Shown piece after piece: positions 36,179 through 45,265 of a stretch of DNA of 64,000 bases. Under the pieces are notes generated by a model, which was given only the letters and a program-made list of their open reading frames with translations, was not told where the DNA came from and made no database searches. Source of the stretch: Flavobacterium sp. MC2016-06 (GTDB lineage Bacteria; Bacteroidota; Bacteroidia; Flavobacteriales; Flavobacteriaceae); the NCBI RefSeq assembly GCF_009711165.2, contig NZ_WMID02000005.1:218135-282134 (forward strand), given 5' to 3'. The stretch's first letter is position 1. Each line of letters begins with the position of its first letter. The translations under genes were made by a program, and so were the position numbers.

Positions 36179-37792
36179 ATGATGACACGATTATTATCCT
36201 TATTTTTTTTCGTTTTTTCTTTTAATATTCATTCACAGTCTTCAACAAAAGAACTGATTGATAGTTTAAATACAATTAACGATCATGCAAAAAAGGTAGA
36301 ACTGTACCGCAAAATTGCATTAAGTCTTCAGAAATCTGATTGGAATAGCGCTGTAAAATATTTAGAATTTGCCGAAGCCGAAGCCAAAAATACAGAGCAG
36401 TCTGCACTTACTTTGGCTTATGTCTACACTACTGCAGGTAAAATGTATGCATCAAAAGAAGTTTTAGATATTGCTTTAAAGTATTATTTAAAAGCATATG
36501 ATATCTATAAAAACAGCGACAAGATTGAGGAAACTGCCAAATTAGAAAACAATCTCGCCATTATTTATGCGCAGGGAAAAAATAAAGAAAAAGCATTACA
36601 ATATTTTTCAAACGTGTATCACTATCAAAAGTCTAAGAACGATCCTGTAAAACTTGTAAAAATTCTAAATAATATAGGCACCTTATATTTAGATAAAAAT
36701 ATAGACTCTTCTTTATATTATTATCACAAGGCACATTCAATAAATAATACGATAAAAGACAATACTTTAAAAGTTTATGTCTGTACTAATTTGGCACGCG
36801 CTTACGCTTTAAAAAAAGATAAAACAAATGCTACTTATTATTTTGACAAAGCTTTTGCTGCAATAAATAAGTCTGTCGATTCTTTAGTACAAGCTTTTGT
36901 TTATGAGGCTTTTTCTGAATATATGCTAAAAGAAAAAAACTACGATACTGTAATTGTAAATGCAAAAAAAGCATTAGAACTAAGTAGAGAAAATGAATAT
37001 AGTTTTTCGGGTTTAAATTTGAATAAAATACTTTATCAAGTTTATATAAATAAAGAAGATTATAAAAGTGCAGTTTATTATTTTCAGAAATACAATGCAA
37101 TAAAAGACAGTATAAATGTTGAGGAAAGAGCAGTAAACTTAGAGAAAGTGAAGCTGGAGCAGGATTATAAAGCTCGAACCCAAATAAAAACACTAACAGA
37201 ACAAAAGAAACTGTTTAAGTATTTTGTGATAGGATTAATATTAGTCGTTGGGATATTGATTTTAATTATTTCATTGGTAAAATATCGAAATAAGAATATT
37301 AAAAACCAACTGAGAAAAGAGAAATTAAAAACAAAGATGCACGAGCTTAAGCAGCACTTAAAAGCTAAAAATAGGGTTCTGATAGGAAAGGCAATGTCAG
37401 AAATACATCGTACAGATAGTATAAATGAAATTTTGACTGATCTTAAAAAAATTAAACTCAAAACCATTAATAAAGAAATGCAGGAAGCTATTGATAAAGT
37501 TTTAAAGCGCCTGGAAAAAAATTTGAATACTGATATCTGGAAAGAATTTGAAATAAGCTTTGAGCAGGTACATAAATCCTTTTTTGATAAATTAAAAACC
37601 GACTATCCTTCACTTACTCCAAAAGACCGCAGATTGTGTGCTCTTTTATATCTAGATCTAACTACAAAAGAAATTTCTCAAATTACGGGACAATCTTTTA
37701 AATCTATAGAGAATGCCCGAACAAGACTTCGTAAAAAGTTTGATTTGACTAATGAAAAAGTAAATCTTTCTACTTATCTAAATACATTTTAA
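36179..37792 (+). CDS. TPR membrane regulator with C-terminal LuxR-like helix-turn-helix
   Basis: The 537-residue protein has a signal peptide, about seven tetratricopeptide-like repeats (about 25-320) and one membrane segment (about 345-368, FVIGLILVVGILILIISLV). A cytoplasmic coiled coil follows, and then a LuxR-like helix-turn-helix: LTPKDRRLCALLYLDLTTKEISQITGQSFKSIENARTRLRKKF (about 478-522). This plan is found in Bacteroidota one-protein signalling regulators that join a periplasmic TPR sensor to DNA. The ATG at 36179 is preferred over a TTG at 36143. The giant M4 protease gene lies 350 bases downstream and is a likely but unproven target. Confidence 0.8.
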   Translation: MMTRLLSLFFFVFSFNIHSQSSTKELIDSLNTINDHAKKVELYRKIALSLQKSDWNSAVKYLEFAEAEAKNTEQSALTLAYVYTTAGKMYASKEVLDIALKYYLKAYDIYKNSDKIEETAKLENNLAIIYAQGKNKEKALQYFSNVYHYQKSKNDPVKLVKILNNIGTLYLDKNIDSSLYYYHKAHSINNTIKDNTLKVYVCTNLARAYALKKDKTNATYYFDKAFAAINKSVDSLVQAFVYEAFSEYMLKEKNYDTVIVNAKKALELSRENEYSFSGLNLNKILYQVYINKEDYKSAVYYFQKYNAIKDSINVEERAVNLEKVKLEQDYKARTQIKTLTEQKKLFKYFVIGLILVVGILILIISLVKYRNKNIKNQLRKEKLKTKMHELKQHLKAKNRVLIGKAMSEIHRTDSINEILTDLKKIKLKTINKEMQEAIDKVLKRLEKNLNTDIWKEFEISFEQVHKSFFDKLKTDYPSLTPKDRRLCALLYLDLTTKEISQITGQSFKSIENARTRLRKKFDLTNEKVNLSTYLNTF

Positions 37793-38139
37793 CCTAAATA
37801 AATGTATTTTTTGAATTAAGTTAATGTGTTGATTTACTTTATTTTGCGTTGTTTTGAGTGTTTTTTTTGTGTCACTTTTATGCCGTTGAGTGTTTTTGTG
37901 ATAGTCAATTTTTTTAAAAACAGCTGTCTCTATTCTACATTTACTAAATCGATATAATCGAAAAGTTTGCAGCTACCTGCTGAAGAAACAAAAACAAAAA
38001 ATCCCTTTTTTAAATCTGAAAACTAAAAATCAACCCCCAATTGATTTTTAGAAAAGCTTCAATGGTTTTTTCTCAAAACCATTGAAGCTTGATGATTTTA
38101 ACCAAGTAAACCAAAACATTAATTTTTAAAATTAAAAGA
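37793..38139. other. Intergenic region before the M4 protease gene
   Basis: No gene is seen. The region carries a perfect 16-base inverted repeat at 38054-38090, described separately. The rest is AT-rich and probably holds the protease promoter. Confidence 0.5.
38054..38090 (+). promoter_or_regulatory. Strong hairpin upstream of the M4 protease gene
   Basis: The arms 38054-38069 (AAGCTTCAATGGTTTT) and 38075-38090 are exactly complementary around a 5-base loop. It ends 49 bases before the ATG at 38140. No T tract follows, so it is not a typical terminator. It may be a leader structure, an operator or a decayed repeat. Confidence 0.5.
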
Positions 38140-41100
38140 ATGAATCAGAATTACTTTAAAATTAGGTATTTATTTGTTTTGTTAGGTTTCTTTGTCTGTT
38201 CCTCAGGAATGGCTCAGTCTCCTTTTCAGAATGTAAAAAAAGAGGATGTGAAAACGGCTGTAGAAGCTCCCGACGTTGTAAAGGAACAAGTTTCTAAAAA
38301 AAACAGTGACCCAAATGTTATTAAAAACAATGATGCCGACAATCTCTTCTATCAAAAAGAAGAAAACACAATAGGCACAATTCTTTCTGATGAAGAGAAT
38401 GAATCTGTTAAAAAGCGAATAGAAGAAAGTCAAAAATTATTTGAAAAAAAATTAATAAATACTGCCGATAAAATATACGCGCAGGATTCTGTTAGTACAA
38501 AGGTTAAATCTTTTGCCAAGTCTTCAAATTTGAGTGCGAAGAATATATTTGAAGTTAAAAAAGAAGATTTTGATTTGCCTAAGTCCGATAAAATGCAATT
38601 AAAATCAATTTCAGATAATCATGGTAGAACTCTGGCTACTTATCAGCAATTGCACAATTCTATTCCTGTTGAAGGAGCAATCTATAAAGTTAGAGAAAAC
38701 AAAACCAAGATTGATGCATTTGGTTCTACGTCTAAGAAACTGCCTGTAAATAGCAATTATAAAATAAATGCTGCTACAGCCTTAGAAACTGCACTTAAAA
38801 CTGTAAATGCCAAACAATATATTTGGGAAAGTAAAAAGCTGGGTTCTTTAGTCAATAAAAATATAAGCACAAAACCGCAAGGTGAATTGGTTTATGCTGG
38901 ACCTAATTTTTCTTCAGAATTAAAAGAATATCACTTGGCGTGGAAATACGATATTTATGCGACCAATCCGCAATCTAGCCAGACTATTTATGTAGATGCA
39001 AACTCGGGAAAAACAATTCTTATTATAGACCTAAACCGAGATGTTCGTTTTACAGGTCAGAGTATTGGTAAAGGTAACTCACGATATTCTGGAGAAGTAA
39101 CCTTTAATACAAAACAATATTCTGACGGTTATAGACTAGAGGCTTTACAGGGAAAATACAATGTACCGATTCAGACTTTAAATATGAATCATGCAGATAA
39201 TGCATCAGATGAAGTAATTACTGATTTTATTGATGAAGATAATATTTGGAATGATCTGCATAATGAAAATCATGATGAAGCAGCTATAGACATACATTGG
39301 GGTATGCAAAAAACGATAGATTATTATGGAGAAAAATTTAATCGAAATAGTGTAGACAACAAAGGAATGGAAATTATAGGTCTCGCACACTTGGGTAATA
39401 AAGTTGAAAATGCTTCATGGACTGGAGGCTGGGCTCAATTTGGAGATGGAAATAATACGCCTTTTGTTAGTTTAGGAATTACAGCACATGAGCTGACTCA
39501 TGCTGTTACACAATTTTCGGCAGGTTTAATCTACAGAGGAGAATCGGGTGCTTTAAACGAATCTTTCAGTGACATTTTTGGTGTATCGGTTGAATTTTAT
39601 CTTGGAAAAAGTACCAAAGAAGATATTTGGATGCTGGGTAATGAATTGTACAAACACGGAAGCATGAGAAGTATGTCTAACCCAAAAGCGCAAGGTCAGC
39701 CAAGTACTTATGGCGGCGAAAATTGGGCCAACCCGTTAGATACTACTTATGATAATGGAGGAGTGCACATTAACAGCGGTATTACCAATTACTGGTATTA
39801 TCTTTTATGTGAAGGCGGTCAAGGTATAAACGATCTTAAAAGCAGTTATAATGTTAAACCTATTGGTATTGCAAAAGCAGAGAAAATTGCATACATAACC
39901 CTTACCGAGTATTTATCACCTTCTTCAAACTTCAGCGATATGCGCGAGGCAACTTTAATGGCTGTAGAAGATTTGTACGGATTGGGTTCCGAAGAATACA
40001 AACAAGTTACCAATGCTTGGTATGCTATTGGTGTTGGCGCGGCTTATACAGATAAACAAATAACACTTGTTGCTGTTGAAAAACCTACTTCAGTTTGCGG
40101 ACCTTTAAAAGGTGATGAACCTTTTTATGTTACCATTAAAAACACAGGATCTACTGTAATTAAAGCAAATGAGATTTTAAATTACAAATTAAGAGTATTG
40201 GTACAAGGTTTTGGCGGTAAATTTTCTTCTGTATACACAAACAATGGCAGCATAAATTTCGCAAAAGATCTGAACATAGGTGAGCAAATAACTGTAAAAA
40301 TTCAAGACAAAATTCCTTATATAATAAGTGCAAGTACTGTAAATTATGTAGAAATTAAGTTGGATTTTAAGCCTATTGAAGAGTTTGGTACAAAAGACGG
40401 AATTTCTTTTGTTTCAGATTTATTGATACCTCCAGGACAAAAAGATTTTGACATTAAAATTGTGGGATTAAATCTTCCAGAGTATTCAGGTGAAGCGTTG
40501 TCAGCAAATCATCCGTTAGCCGTTACGATTTACAATTTAGGCTGTAAGGACATACCAGTTGGTTCAAAATTAAAAGTTGGATATCTAAATACGCTTCCCG
40601 AAAATGAAACGGTCTGGAAAGATATTACACTAGATACTGCTTTTAAAATGAATTCAGAAATGACAATTCCTTTTGATGGTACTATCGACTTATCTGCAGC
40701 CGGATTGTATACTTATGAAGCTTTTGTAACCTACAGCCAAGATCCTGTAACGACTAATAACAGTACTATAAATGCTGTTTATAATGGTGTTATAAATCAA
40801 TTTCCGTATAATCAGGATTTTGAAAGAACACCGGGTGGCTGGTTTTCAAAATCAATACTTACAAATCAGAAATTTTTATGGCAGCAGTATAATTATTCTT
40901 TTAGAGACTTAAAATCTAAATGCTTATGGATTTCTACAGATCTTTCTGGTTCTGAAAAAATGGCTCTGAATTCTAATTTTACACTACAATCGCCAATATT
41001 TGATTTTACTAATGTTACGTCTCCTTATGTAGAGTTTGATATGACTTATTTGTTCTATAGAGGATATGACGGATTGATTGTTGAATATTCTGATGATAAA

Positions 41101-44100
41101 GGTCAAAATTGGAAAAAAGTTACCGATATTGATTATCCTTCAACAATACATTATAATGACTTAATAACTGGACCATGGTTTACCGCAATTAATAATGATC
41201 CTGATAAAAAGCCATATGGAATGCACTTAAATGAGCTTGCAGGTAAAAAAGGATCTTTTCGTTTCCGTATCGTTAAAGATAAATATGCGAACAATTTTTT
41301 AGGAGCTTTTATAGACAATATTCGAGTAAGTGATGCTCCTTATGATTTAGAAGTTGTAGCAGCAAGATTAGAAGCCGGTACTTGTGCCATTAAAAATGAT
41401 AATGCGACAATAAAGGCTGAGATCGTTAATAATTTTGCAGCAACAAATGAGAAGGTCAATGTCGTAGTCAAAATTCTTGATCGTGCAAAAAATGAAGTTT
41501 TTTCTAAAACTGAAAATACATCATTAGTATTCAATAAATATAGAGATACGATAACCTATTCTATCCCGAATATTAATTTGAAAAGTATTGGTGAAAATAC
41601 AATTACGATTTCAGTTTTTCCTGAAGATATGACTCGCGAAGTTAAACCAGAAAATAACTCTTTTGTATTTGGTTACGACAATTGGAACAATGAAGATATG
41701 AAAGTATCTGTACTTCCATACACAATGGATTTTGAAGATGTAACACAATATAAAGGATGGAGAACTTCTGAAAATAAAAATAGTGCAGGCTGGAAATATG
41801 GCACAAATGATGATCTAGATTCTCAAGGATGGCGTATACCAGATCATACTCATTTTATGGCGAGCAACGATGATAAATGCAATTGTAATGCATCAAATGA
41901 TATGTTAATCTCTCCTGTATTTGATTTGAGTAATTATAAAGAAGCGCATTTATCATTTGATGGCTTTGGAGACGGAGCCAGACTTTCTAACGGATTTGTA
42001 AAAGTAAGTACAGATGGAGGCGTAAATTGGCAGACTGTATTTAAAATGCCTTACATCAATAATTGGATAGAATATTATGTAGATTTAACTGCTTATGCAG
42101 GAAAATCTTGTGTTCTTGTAGCATTTCAGCATAATGATAATGAATTATTTGCTCATGGTTTTGCTGTTGATAATATTAAGATCAAAGAAACACGAGATTA
42201 TTTGAAGCTTTCTAATTTGAGTGTTGCAGAAACCGTTTATGAAGATGCACCATCATACGAGTTCTTTATAAGCGCAAAGAATTCATCTTATAATACACTT
42301 AATAAAGTTACGATCGAATACCAAATTACCCAAAACGGTACAGTCGTAGGTAAACCAATTGCATTAGAAAGAAAAGGTACATTATTACAATACCAAACTC
42401 TTGTTTATAAAATAGACGGTATTCCGCAACTGGCAGCAGGAAATTATGAAATTAATGTAAAAGTAATTGCAGACGGACAGTCTAAAGCTGAGGCAGAAAG
42501 TCTTACAGGAAAATTTAAAGTTATTGCGAAAGCATCAAATTTAGATACTGAAACTTTTTCAACTGTGCCGCAAGGTTCATTATTTGGAACAAAAGGATTT
42601 GTTTCTAACCAAAGTGATGACAATTATCCGTGGAAAACAGTTATTAAACCTGATAATAAAAGCCTGACACTTCCTCAAAAAGATCACACAGGAGATAGTG
42701 CAGGAGTAATGCTTTACAATCAACTTGAAAATTATGCAGTTTATGGAGAATTAATCTCACCAATGTATCAATTACCAGAAAGCACCACTACTCTAGAATT
42801 TTATTACGCACTGCAAAGTAATTATAACAATGCTTTTATTGTAGATCTTAAAACTACAGGCGTCGAATGGAATGAAGTATGGAGAGCTTCTAAACAAGGA
42901 AGTTATGTAGACAAAGAATGGCAGAAAGGTGCAGTAAATTTAAGTAAGTATGCAGGAAAATCTGTTATGCTGCGATTTAGACATGCTAAAGCAGCTGGGT
43001 ATTCTTATATGGTACTTGATGATTTAAAAATAACTAGTGAGCCTATTGTAGATGTATCTGTACAAATGCTCTCACCAAAAGATATATGCGGCGGATCTGA
43101 TGTAAAGGTGAAGTTAACCAATGAAGGACAAATTGCAATTCAAGGAAAAACAATTCAATTAGATTTAGTATACAGCAATACGCTTGAGACTATTTCAGAA
43201 AGTATTGAAGCAGGAATTCCTGTTGGTGAAAGCATAGAATATACTTTCAAAAAACAGCCTAAACTTGCAGCAGACGGTGACTCTCATGTATTTAATGTTA
43301 CGGCTAAACTAGAAAATGATTTTATCGAGCAAAACAATCAAGTAAAAAATTATACCTATCAAGATATAGCTGCAGGTTTTAAAATATTCGACAATCCAAT
43401 AATTCATGGATATGCAGGCAAAGACTTGTATATAGAGGCCGAAACTAATTTTAGTATTGGCAAATTAGACGTTGCTTCATACAAATGGAGTACAGGTGAC
43501 GTTACTAATGGGATTAGAATAAATAAGGCAGGAGATTATACTGTAACAGCAGCGATGAAAAATGGATGTACGCTTACGGAAACCATAAAAGCTGTATTTG
43601 ATACTTTTGAGTCTGAATTACCAAGCGGAGCTGTCTGTGGTCCTGAAGTTGTTTTGAATCCTGGAAATTATAAATCTTATGAATGGTTTGATGGTTCGAC
43701 AGAACCAATTTATACTACAGCAAAAAGCGGTAATTATTATGTAACCGTTTATAATGAAAATGGCATTGGTAAAATTTTTAATACAACTATTTCAATTCTT
43801 GAAAACAGCATTGTATCTGAAATTAAAGCTGCAGGCGATAGAAAATTAAGCTCTTCAAACGAGGGAACTTCCTATCAATGGTTTTTAAACAATAGACCGA
43901 TACCAAATGCAAACGAAAAATCTATAATTACGGTTTGGGAAGGAAATTACAGCCTTCAAGTAACTAATGCTAATGGGTGTAGTAGTATTTCTAAACCATT
44001 TGATTCAAAAGGAATGTTTGTTGGAAAAATAATAAATCCTTTTAGAGTATTTCCTAATCCAGCTGTAGATATTATAAATCTCTTCTTAGCAGATAAAGTT

Positions 44101-44271
44101 GAGGGAGAAGTGCAAATCAAAATTTTTGGAATGGATGGTAAAGCAGTTTGGAATAAAACGTATACAAGTATTCCATCAAACATAAATGTAAGCGGATTAA
44201 GTCCGGGAGTTTATGTTTTAGAATGCGATGTACAAGGCAAGAAATATACAGTTAAGATTATAAAAAAGTAA
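38140..44271 (+). CDS. Giant secreted M4 (thermolysin-like) metalloprotease with T9SS sorting domain
   Basis: The 2043-residue protein has a signal peptide, an FTP/PepSY-type propeptide and an M4 peptidase domain. H450-E451-x2-H454 (THELTHAV) and E474 (GALNESFSD) give the zinc ligands at the usual 20-residue distance. A later active-site His lies in YDNGGVHINSG. After about residue 640 come CARDB-like and jelly-roll/MAM-like adhesin domains in several copies. Each copy of the latter has the pattern YVEFDMTY / LEFYYAL / FRFRI / AFIDNI or VLDDLKI. The last 80 residues form a type A T9SS sorting domain (FRVFPNPAVD, then ISGLSPGVYVL-like and KIIKK end). It would be exported by T9SS and attached to or released from the cell surface to degrade protein. 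Confidence 0.93.
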   Translation: MNQNYFKIRYLFVLLGFFVCSSGMAQSPFQNVKKEDVKTAVEAPDVVKEQVSKKNSDPNVIKNNDADNLFYQKEENTIGTILSDEENESVKKRIEESQKLFEKKLINTADKIYAQDSVSTKVKSFAKSSNLSAKNIFEVKKEDFDLPKSDKMQLKSISDNHGRTLATYQQLHNSIPVEGAIYKVRENKTKIDAFGSTSKKLPVNSNYKINAATALETALKTVNAKQYIWESKKLGSLVNKNISTKPQGELVYAGPNFSSELKEYHLAWKYDIYATNPQSSQTIYVDANSGKTILIIDLNRDVRFTGQSIGKGNSRYSGEVTFNTKQYSDGYRLEALQGKYNVPIQTLNMNHADNASDEVITDFIDEDNIWNDLHNENHDEAAIDIHWGMQKTIDYYGEKFNRNSVDNKGMEIIGLAHLGNKVENASWTGGWAQFGDGNNTPFVSLGITAHELTHAVTQFSAGLIYRGESGALNESFSDIFGVSVEFYLGKSTKEDIWMLGNELYKHGSMRSMSNPKAQGQPSTYGGENWANPLDTTYDNGGVHINSGITNYWYYLLCEGGQGINDLKSSYNVKPIGIAKAEKIAYITLTEYLSPSSNFSDMREATLMAVEDLYGLGSEEYKQVTNAWYAIGVGAAYTDKQITLVAVEKPTSVCGPLKGDEPFYVTIKNTGSTVIKANEILNYKLRVLVQGFGGKFSSVYTNNGSINFAKDLNIGEQITVKIQDKIPYIISASTVNYVEIKLDFKPIEEFGTKDGISFVSDLLIPPGQKDFDIKIVGLNLPEYSGEALSANHPLAVTIYNLGCKDIPVGSKLKVGYLNTLPENETVWKDITLDTAFKMNSEMTIPFDGTIDLSAAGLYTYEAFVTYSQDPVTTNNSTINAVYNGVINQFPYNQDFERTPGGWFSKSILTNQKFLWQQYNYSFRDLKSKCLWISTDLSGSEKMALNSNFTLQSPIFDFTNVTSPYVEFDMTYLFYRGYDGLIVEYSDDKGQNWKKVTDIDYPSTIHYNDLITGPWFTAINNDPDKKPYGMHLNELAGKKGSFRFRIVKDKYANNFLGAFIDNIRVSDAPYDLEVVAARLEAGTCAIKNDNATIKAEIVNNFAATNEKVNVVVKILDRAKNEVFSKTENTSLVFNKYRDTITYSIPNINLKSIGENTITISVFPEDMTREVKPENNSFVFGYDNWNNEDMKVSVLPYTMDFEDVTQYKGWRTSENKNSAGWKYGTNDDLDSQGWRIPDHTHFMASNDDKCNCNASNDMLISPVFDLSNYKEAHLSFDGFGDGARLSNGFVKVSTDGGVNWQTVFKMPYINNWIEYYVDLTAYAGKSCVLVAFQHNDNELFAHGFAVDNIKIKETRDYLKLSNLSVAETVYEDAPSYEFFISAKNSSYNTLNKVTIEYQITQNGTVVGKPIALERKGTLLQYQTLVYKIDGIPQLAAGNYEINVKVIADGQSKAEAESLTGKFKVIAKASNLDTETFSTVPQGSLFGTKGFVSNQSDDNYPWKTVIKPDNKSLTLPQKDHTGDSAGVMLYNQLENYAVYGELISPMYQLPESTTTLEFYYALQSNYNNAFIVDLKTTGVEWNEVWRASKQGSYVDKEWQKGAVNLSKYAGKSVMLRFRHAKAAGYSYMVLDDLKITSEPIVDVSVQMLSPKDICGGSDVKVKLTNEGQIAIQGKTIQLDLVYSNTLETISESIEAGIPVGESIEYTFKKQPKLAADGDSHVFNVTAKLENDFIEQNNQVKNYTYQDIAAGFKIFDNPIIHGYAGKDLYIEAETNFSIGKLDVASYKWSTGDVTNGIRINKAGDYTVTAAMKNGCTLTETIKAVFDTFESELPSGAVCGPEVVLNPGNYKSYEWFDGSTEPIYTTAKSGNYYVTVYNENGIGKIFNTTISILENSIVSEIKAAGDRKLSSSNEGTSYQWFLNNRPIPNANEKSIITVWEGNYSLQVTNANGCSSISKPFDSKGMFVGKIINPFRVFPNPAVDIINLFLADKVEGEVQIKIFGMDGKAVWNKTYTSIPSNINVSGLSPGVYVLECDVQGKKYTVKIIKK

Positions 44272-44291
44272 CAAATTACAGATAGAAATAA

Positions 44292-44320
44292 GGTAACTCT
44301 CTTTTGGGAGTTACCATTTT
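44292..44320 (+). terminator. Terminator after the M4 protease gene
   Basis: The arms GGTAACTC (44292-44299) and GAGTTACC (44308-44315) enclose an 8-base loop. ATTTTTAAAA follows. It lies 20 bases after the stop and makes an upstream start (TTG at 44304, inside the loop) unlikely for the next gene. Confidence 0.7.
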
Positions 44321-44333
44321 TAAAAACAAACAA

Positions 44334-44978
44334 ATGATTATGAAAAAATCGATGCTAATTTTATACACACTATTTTTAAGTGTGACTGTTATTGCTCAAA
44401 ATAAAAAAGTTAATGTAGGATTAAAAGCAGGTTTAAATATTTCGAGCCTTTCTTTTGATGAAAGTGAATTAAATTCATCAAGTAAAGCAGGATTTACGGC
44501 AGGACTTATGGTTGAAATTCCTATGACGGAAAAATTTTCGCTTCAGCCAGAATTATTGTACAGCCAGCAAGGAACAAAAACTTCCTTTTTTGATGGAGAT
44601 GTAACAAATTCTAGCTACAAAGGCACTATCGAATTAAATTATTTAAACATTCCTTTAATGCTAAAATATTATGTAATAAAGGGATTTAGCGTGCAGGCTG
44701 GGCCTCAATTAGGAATACTTCTAAAGGCCGATCATAAATATCAGGATAATTTTTTGGGTTATAAAAATTATGGCAGCTTTAATTTATTCGATCATTCAAG
44801 CGGTGTAGATACTTCGGTAAATTTGGGATTAGGTTATCAATTTAAAGATAAAATTTATACAGACTTAAGATATAATCTTTCGTATTCTAATGTATTTAAA
44901 AATGGAGATACAGATTATTTCATTAACAAAGACATGAAGAATAGAGTTTTTCAAATTACGATTGGTTATTTCTTTTAA
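44334..44978 (+). CDS. Small outer-membrane beta-barrel protein (PorT-like)
   Basis: The product is 214 residues from the ATG at 44334, or 212 from the ATG at 44340, which gives the cleaner signal peptide (MKKSMLILYTLFLSVTVIAQ). The mature part starts KKVNVGLKAGLNISSLSF, then shows alternating amphipathic strands such as FSLQPELLYSQQG, LNYLNIPLMLKYYVI and YTDLRYNLSYSN. It ends in a strand with aromatic C-terminus (ITIGYFF). This is the porin-family/PorT-like barrel fold, found widely in Bacteroidota. The exact job is unknown. A terminator-like hairpin at 44292-44315 separates it from the protease gene. Confidence 0.75.
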   Translation: MIMKKSMLILYTLFLSVTVIAQNKKVNVGLKAGLNISSLSFDESELNSSSKAGFTAGLMVEIPMTEKFSLQPELLYSQQGTKTSFFDGDVTNSSYKGTIELNYLNIPLMLKYYVIKGFSVQAGPQLGILLKADHKYQDNFLGYKNYGSFNLFDHSSGVDTSVNLGLGYQFKDKIYTDLRYNLSYSNVFKNGDTDYFINKDMKNRVFQITIGYFF

Positions 44979-45070
44979 ATAATTATTGTTTCTAATACCA
45001 TTAAATGATATTCGAAACATAAAATTGTAGAATTGTTAATAGTTGAGTTTTTAGTTAGGTTTTTATTGGA

Positions 45071-45104
45071 AAGCCTGTGAACATATTGTTTGCAGGTTTT
45101 TTTT
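45071..45104 (+). terminator. Terminator after the beta-barrel gene
   Basis: The arms 45071-45082 and 45088-45099 pair over 12 bases, three of them G-U, and run into a T tract. It stands about 90 bases after the stop at 44978. Confidence 0.65.
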
Positions 45105-45120
45105 ATGAAGTATCTGAGAC

Positions 45121-45242
45121 AATGCAATTAAGTTAAGTTATTTTTTCACGCAGATTCTGCAGATTTGGCAGATTTTTTTTTCCGCTAAAATCTGCGAAAT
45201 CTGCTTGAAACTTTTTTAAACAATCCTTAACTTAATGACATT
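45121..45242. repeat. MITE-like intergenic repeat, copy 2
   Basis: The left end AATGCAATTAAGTTAAG (45121-45137) and the right end CTTAACTTAATGACATT (45226-45242) are nearly perfect inverted repeats, with a mismatch or two. The inside has CACGCAGATTCTGCAGATT and AATCTGCGAAATCTGC, which can pair. The same plan recurs at 7487-7600. TCTGAG stands on both flanks (45113-45118 and 45247-45252), which could be a target duplication. A small piece (CTGCGTGAAAAAAT, 52935-52948) is seen further on. Confidence 0.75.
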
Positions 45243-45265
45243 GGTGTCTGAGCGTAATTCTAAAA

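Noticed and set aside
44304-44333. TTG start for the beta-barrel protein
   Set aside because: It lies inside a terminator-like hairpin and would hide the signal peptide behind extra residues.
45113-45252. Insertion sequence reading of the repeat with TCTGAG flanks
   Set aside because: The element is only about 122 bases and encodes no transposase; it can only be a non-autonomous repeat.
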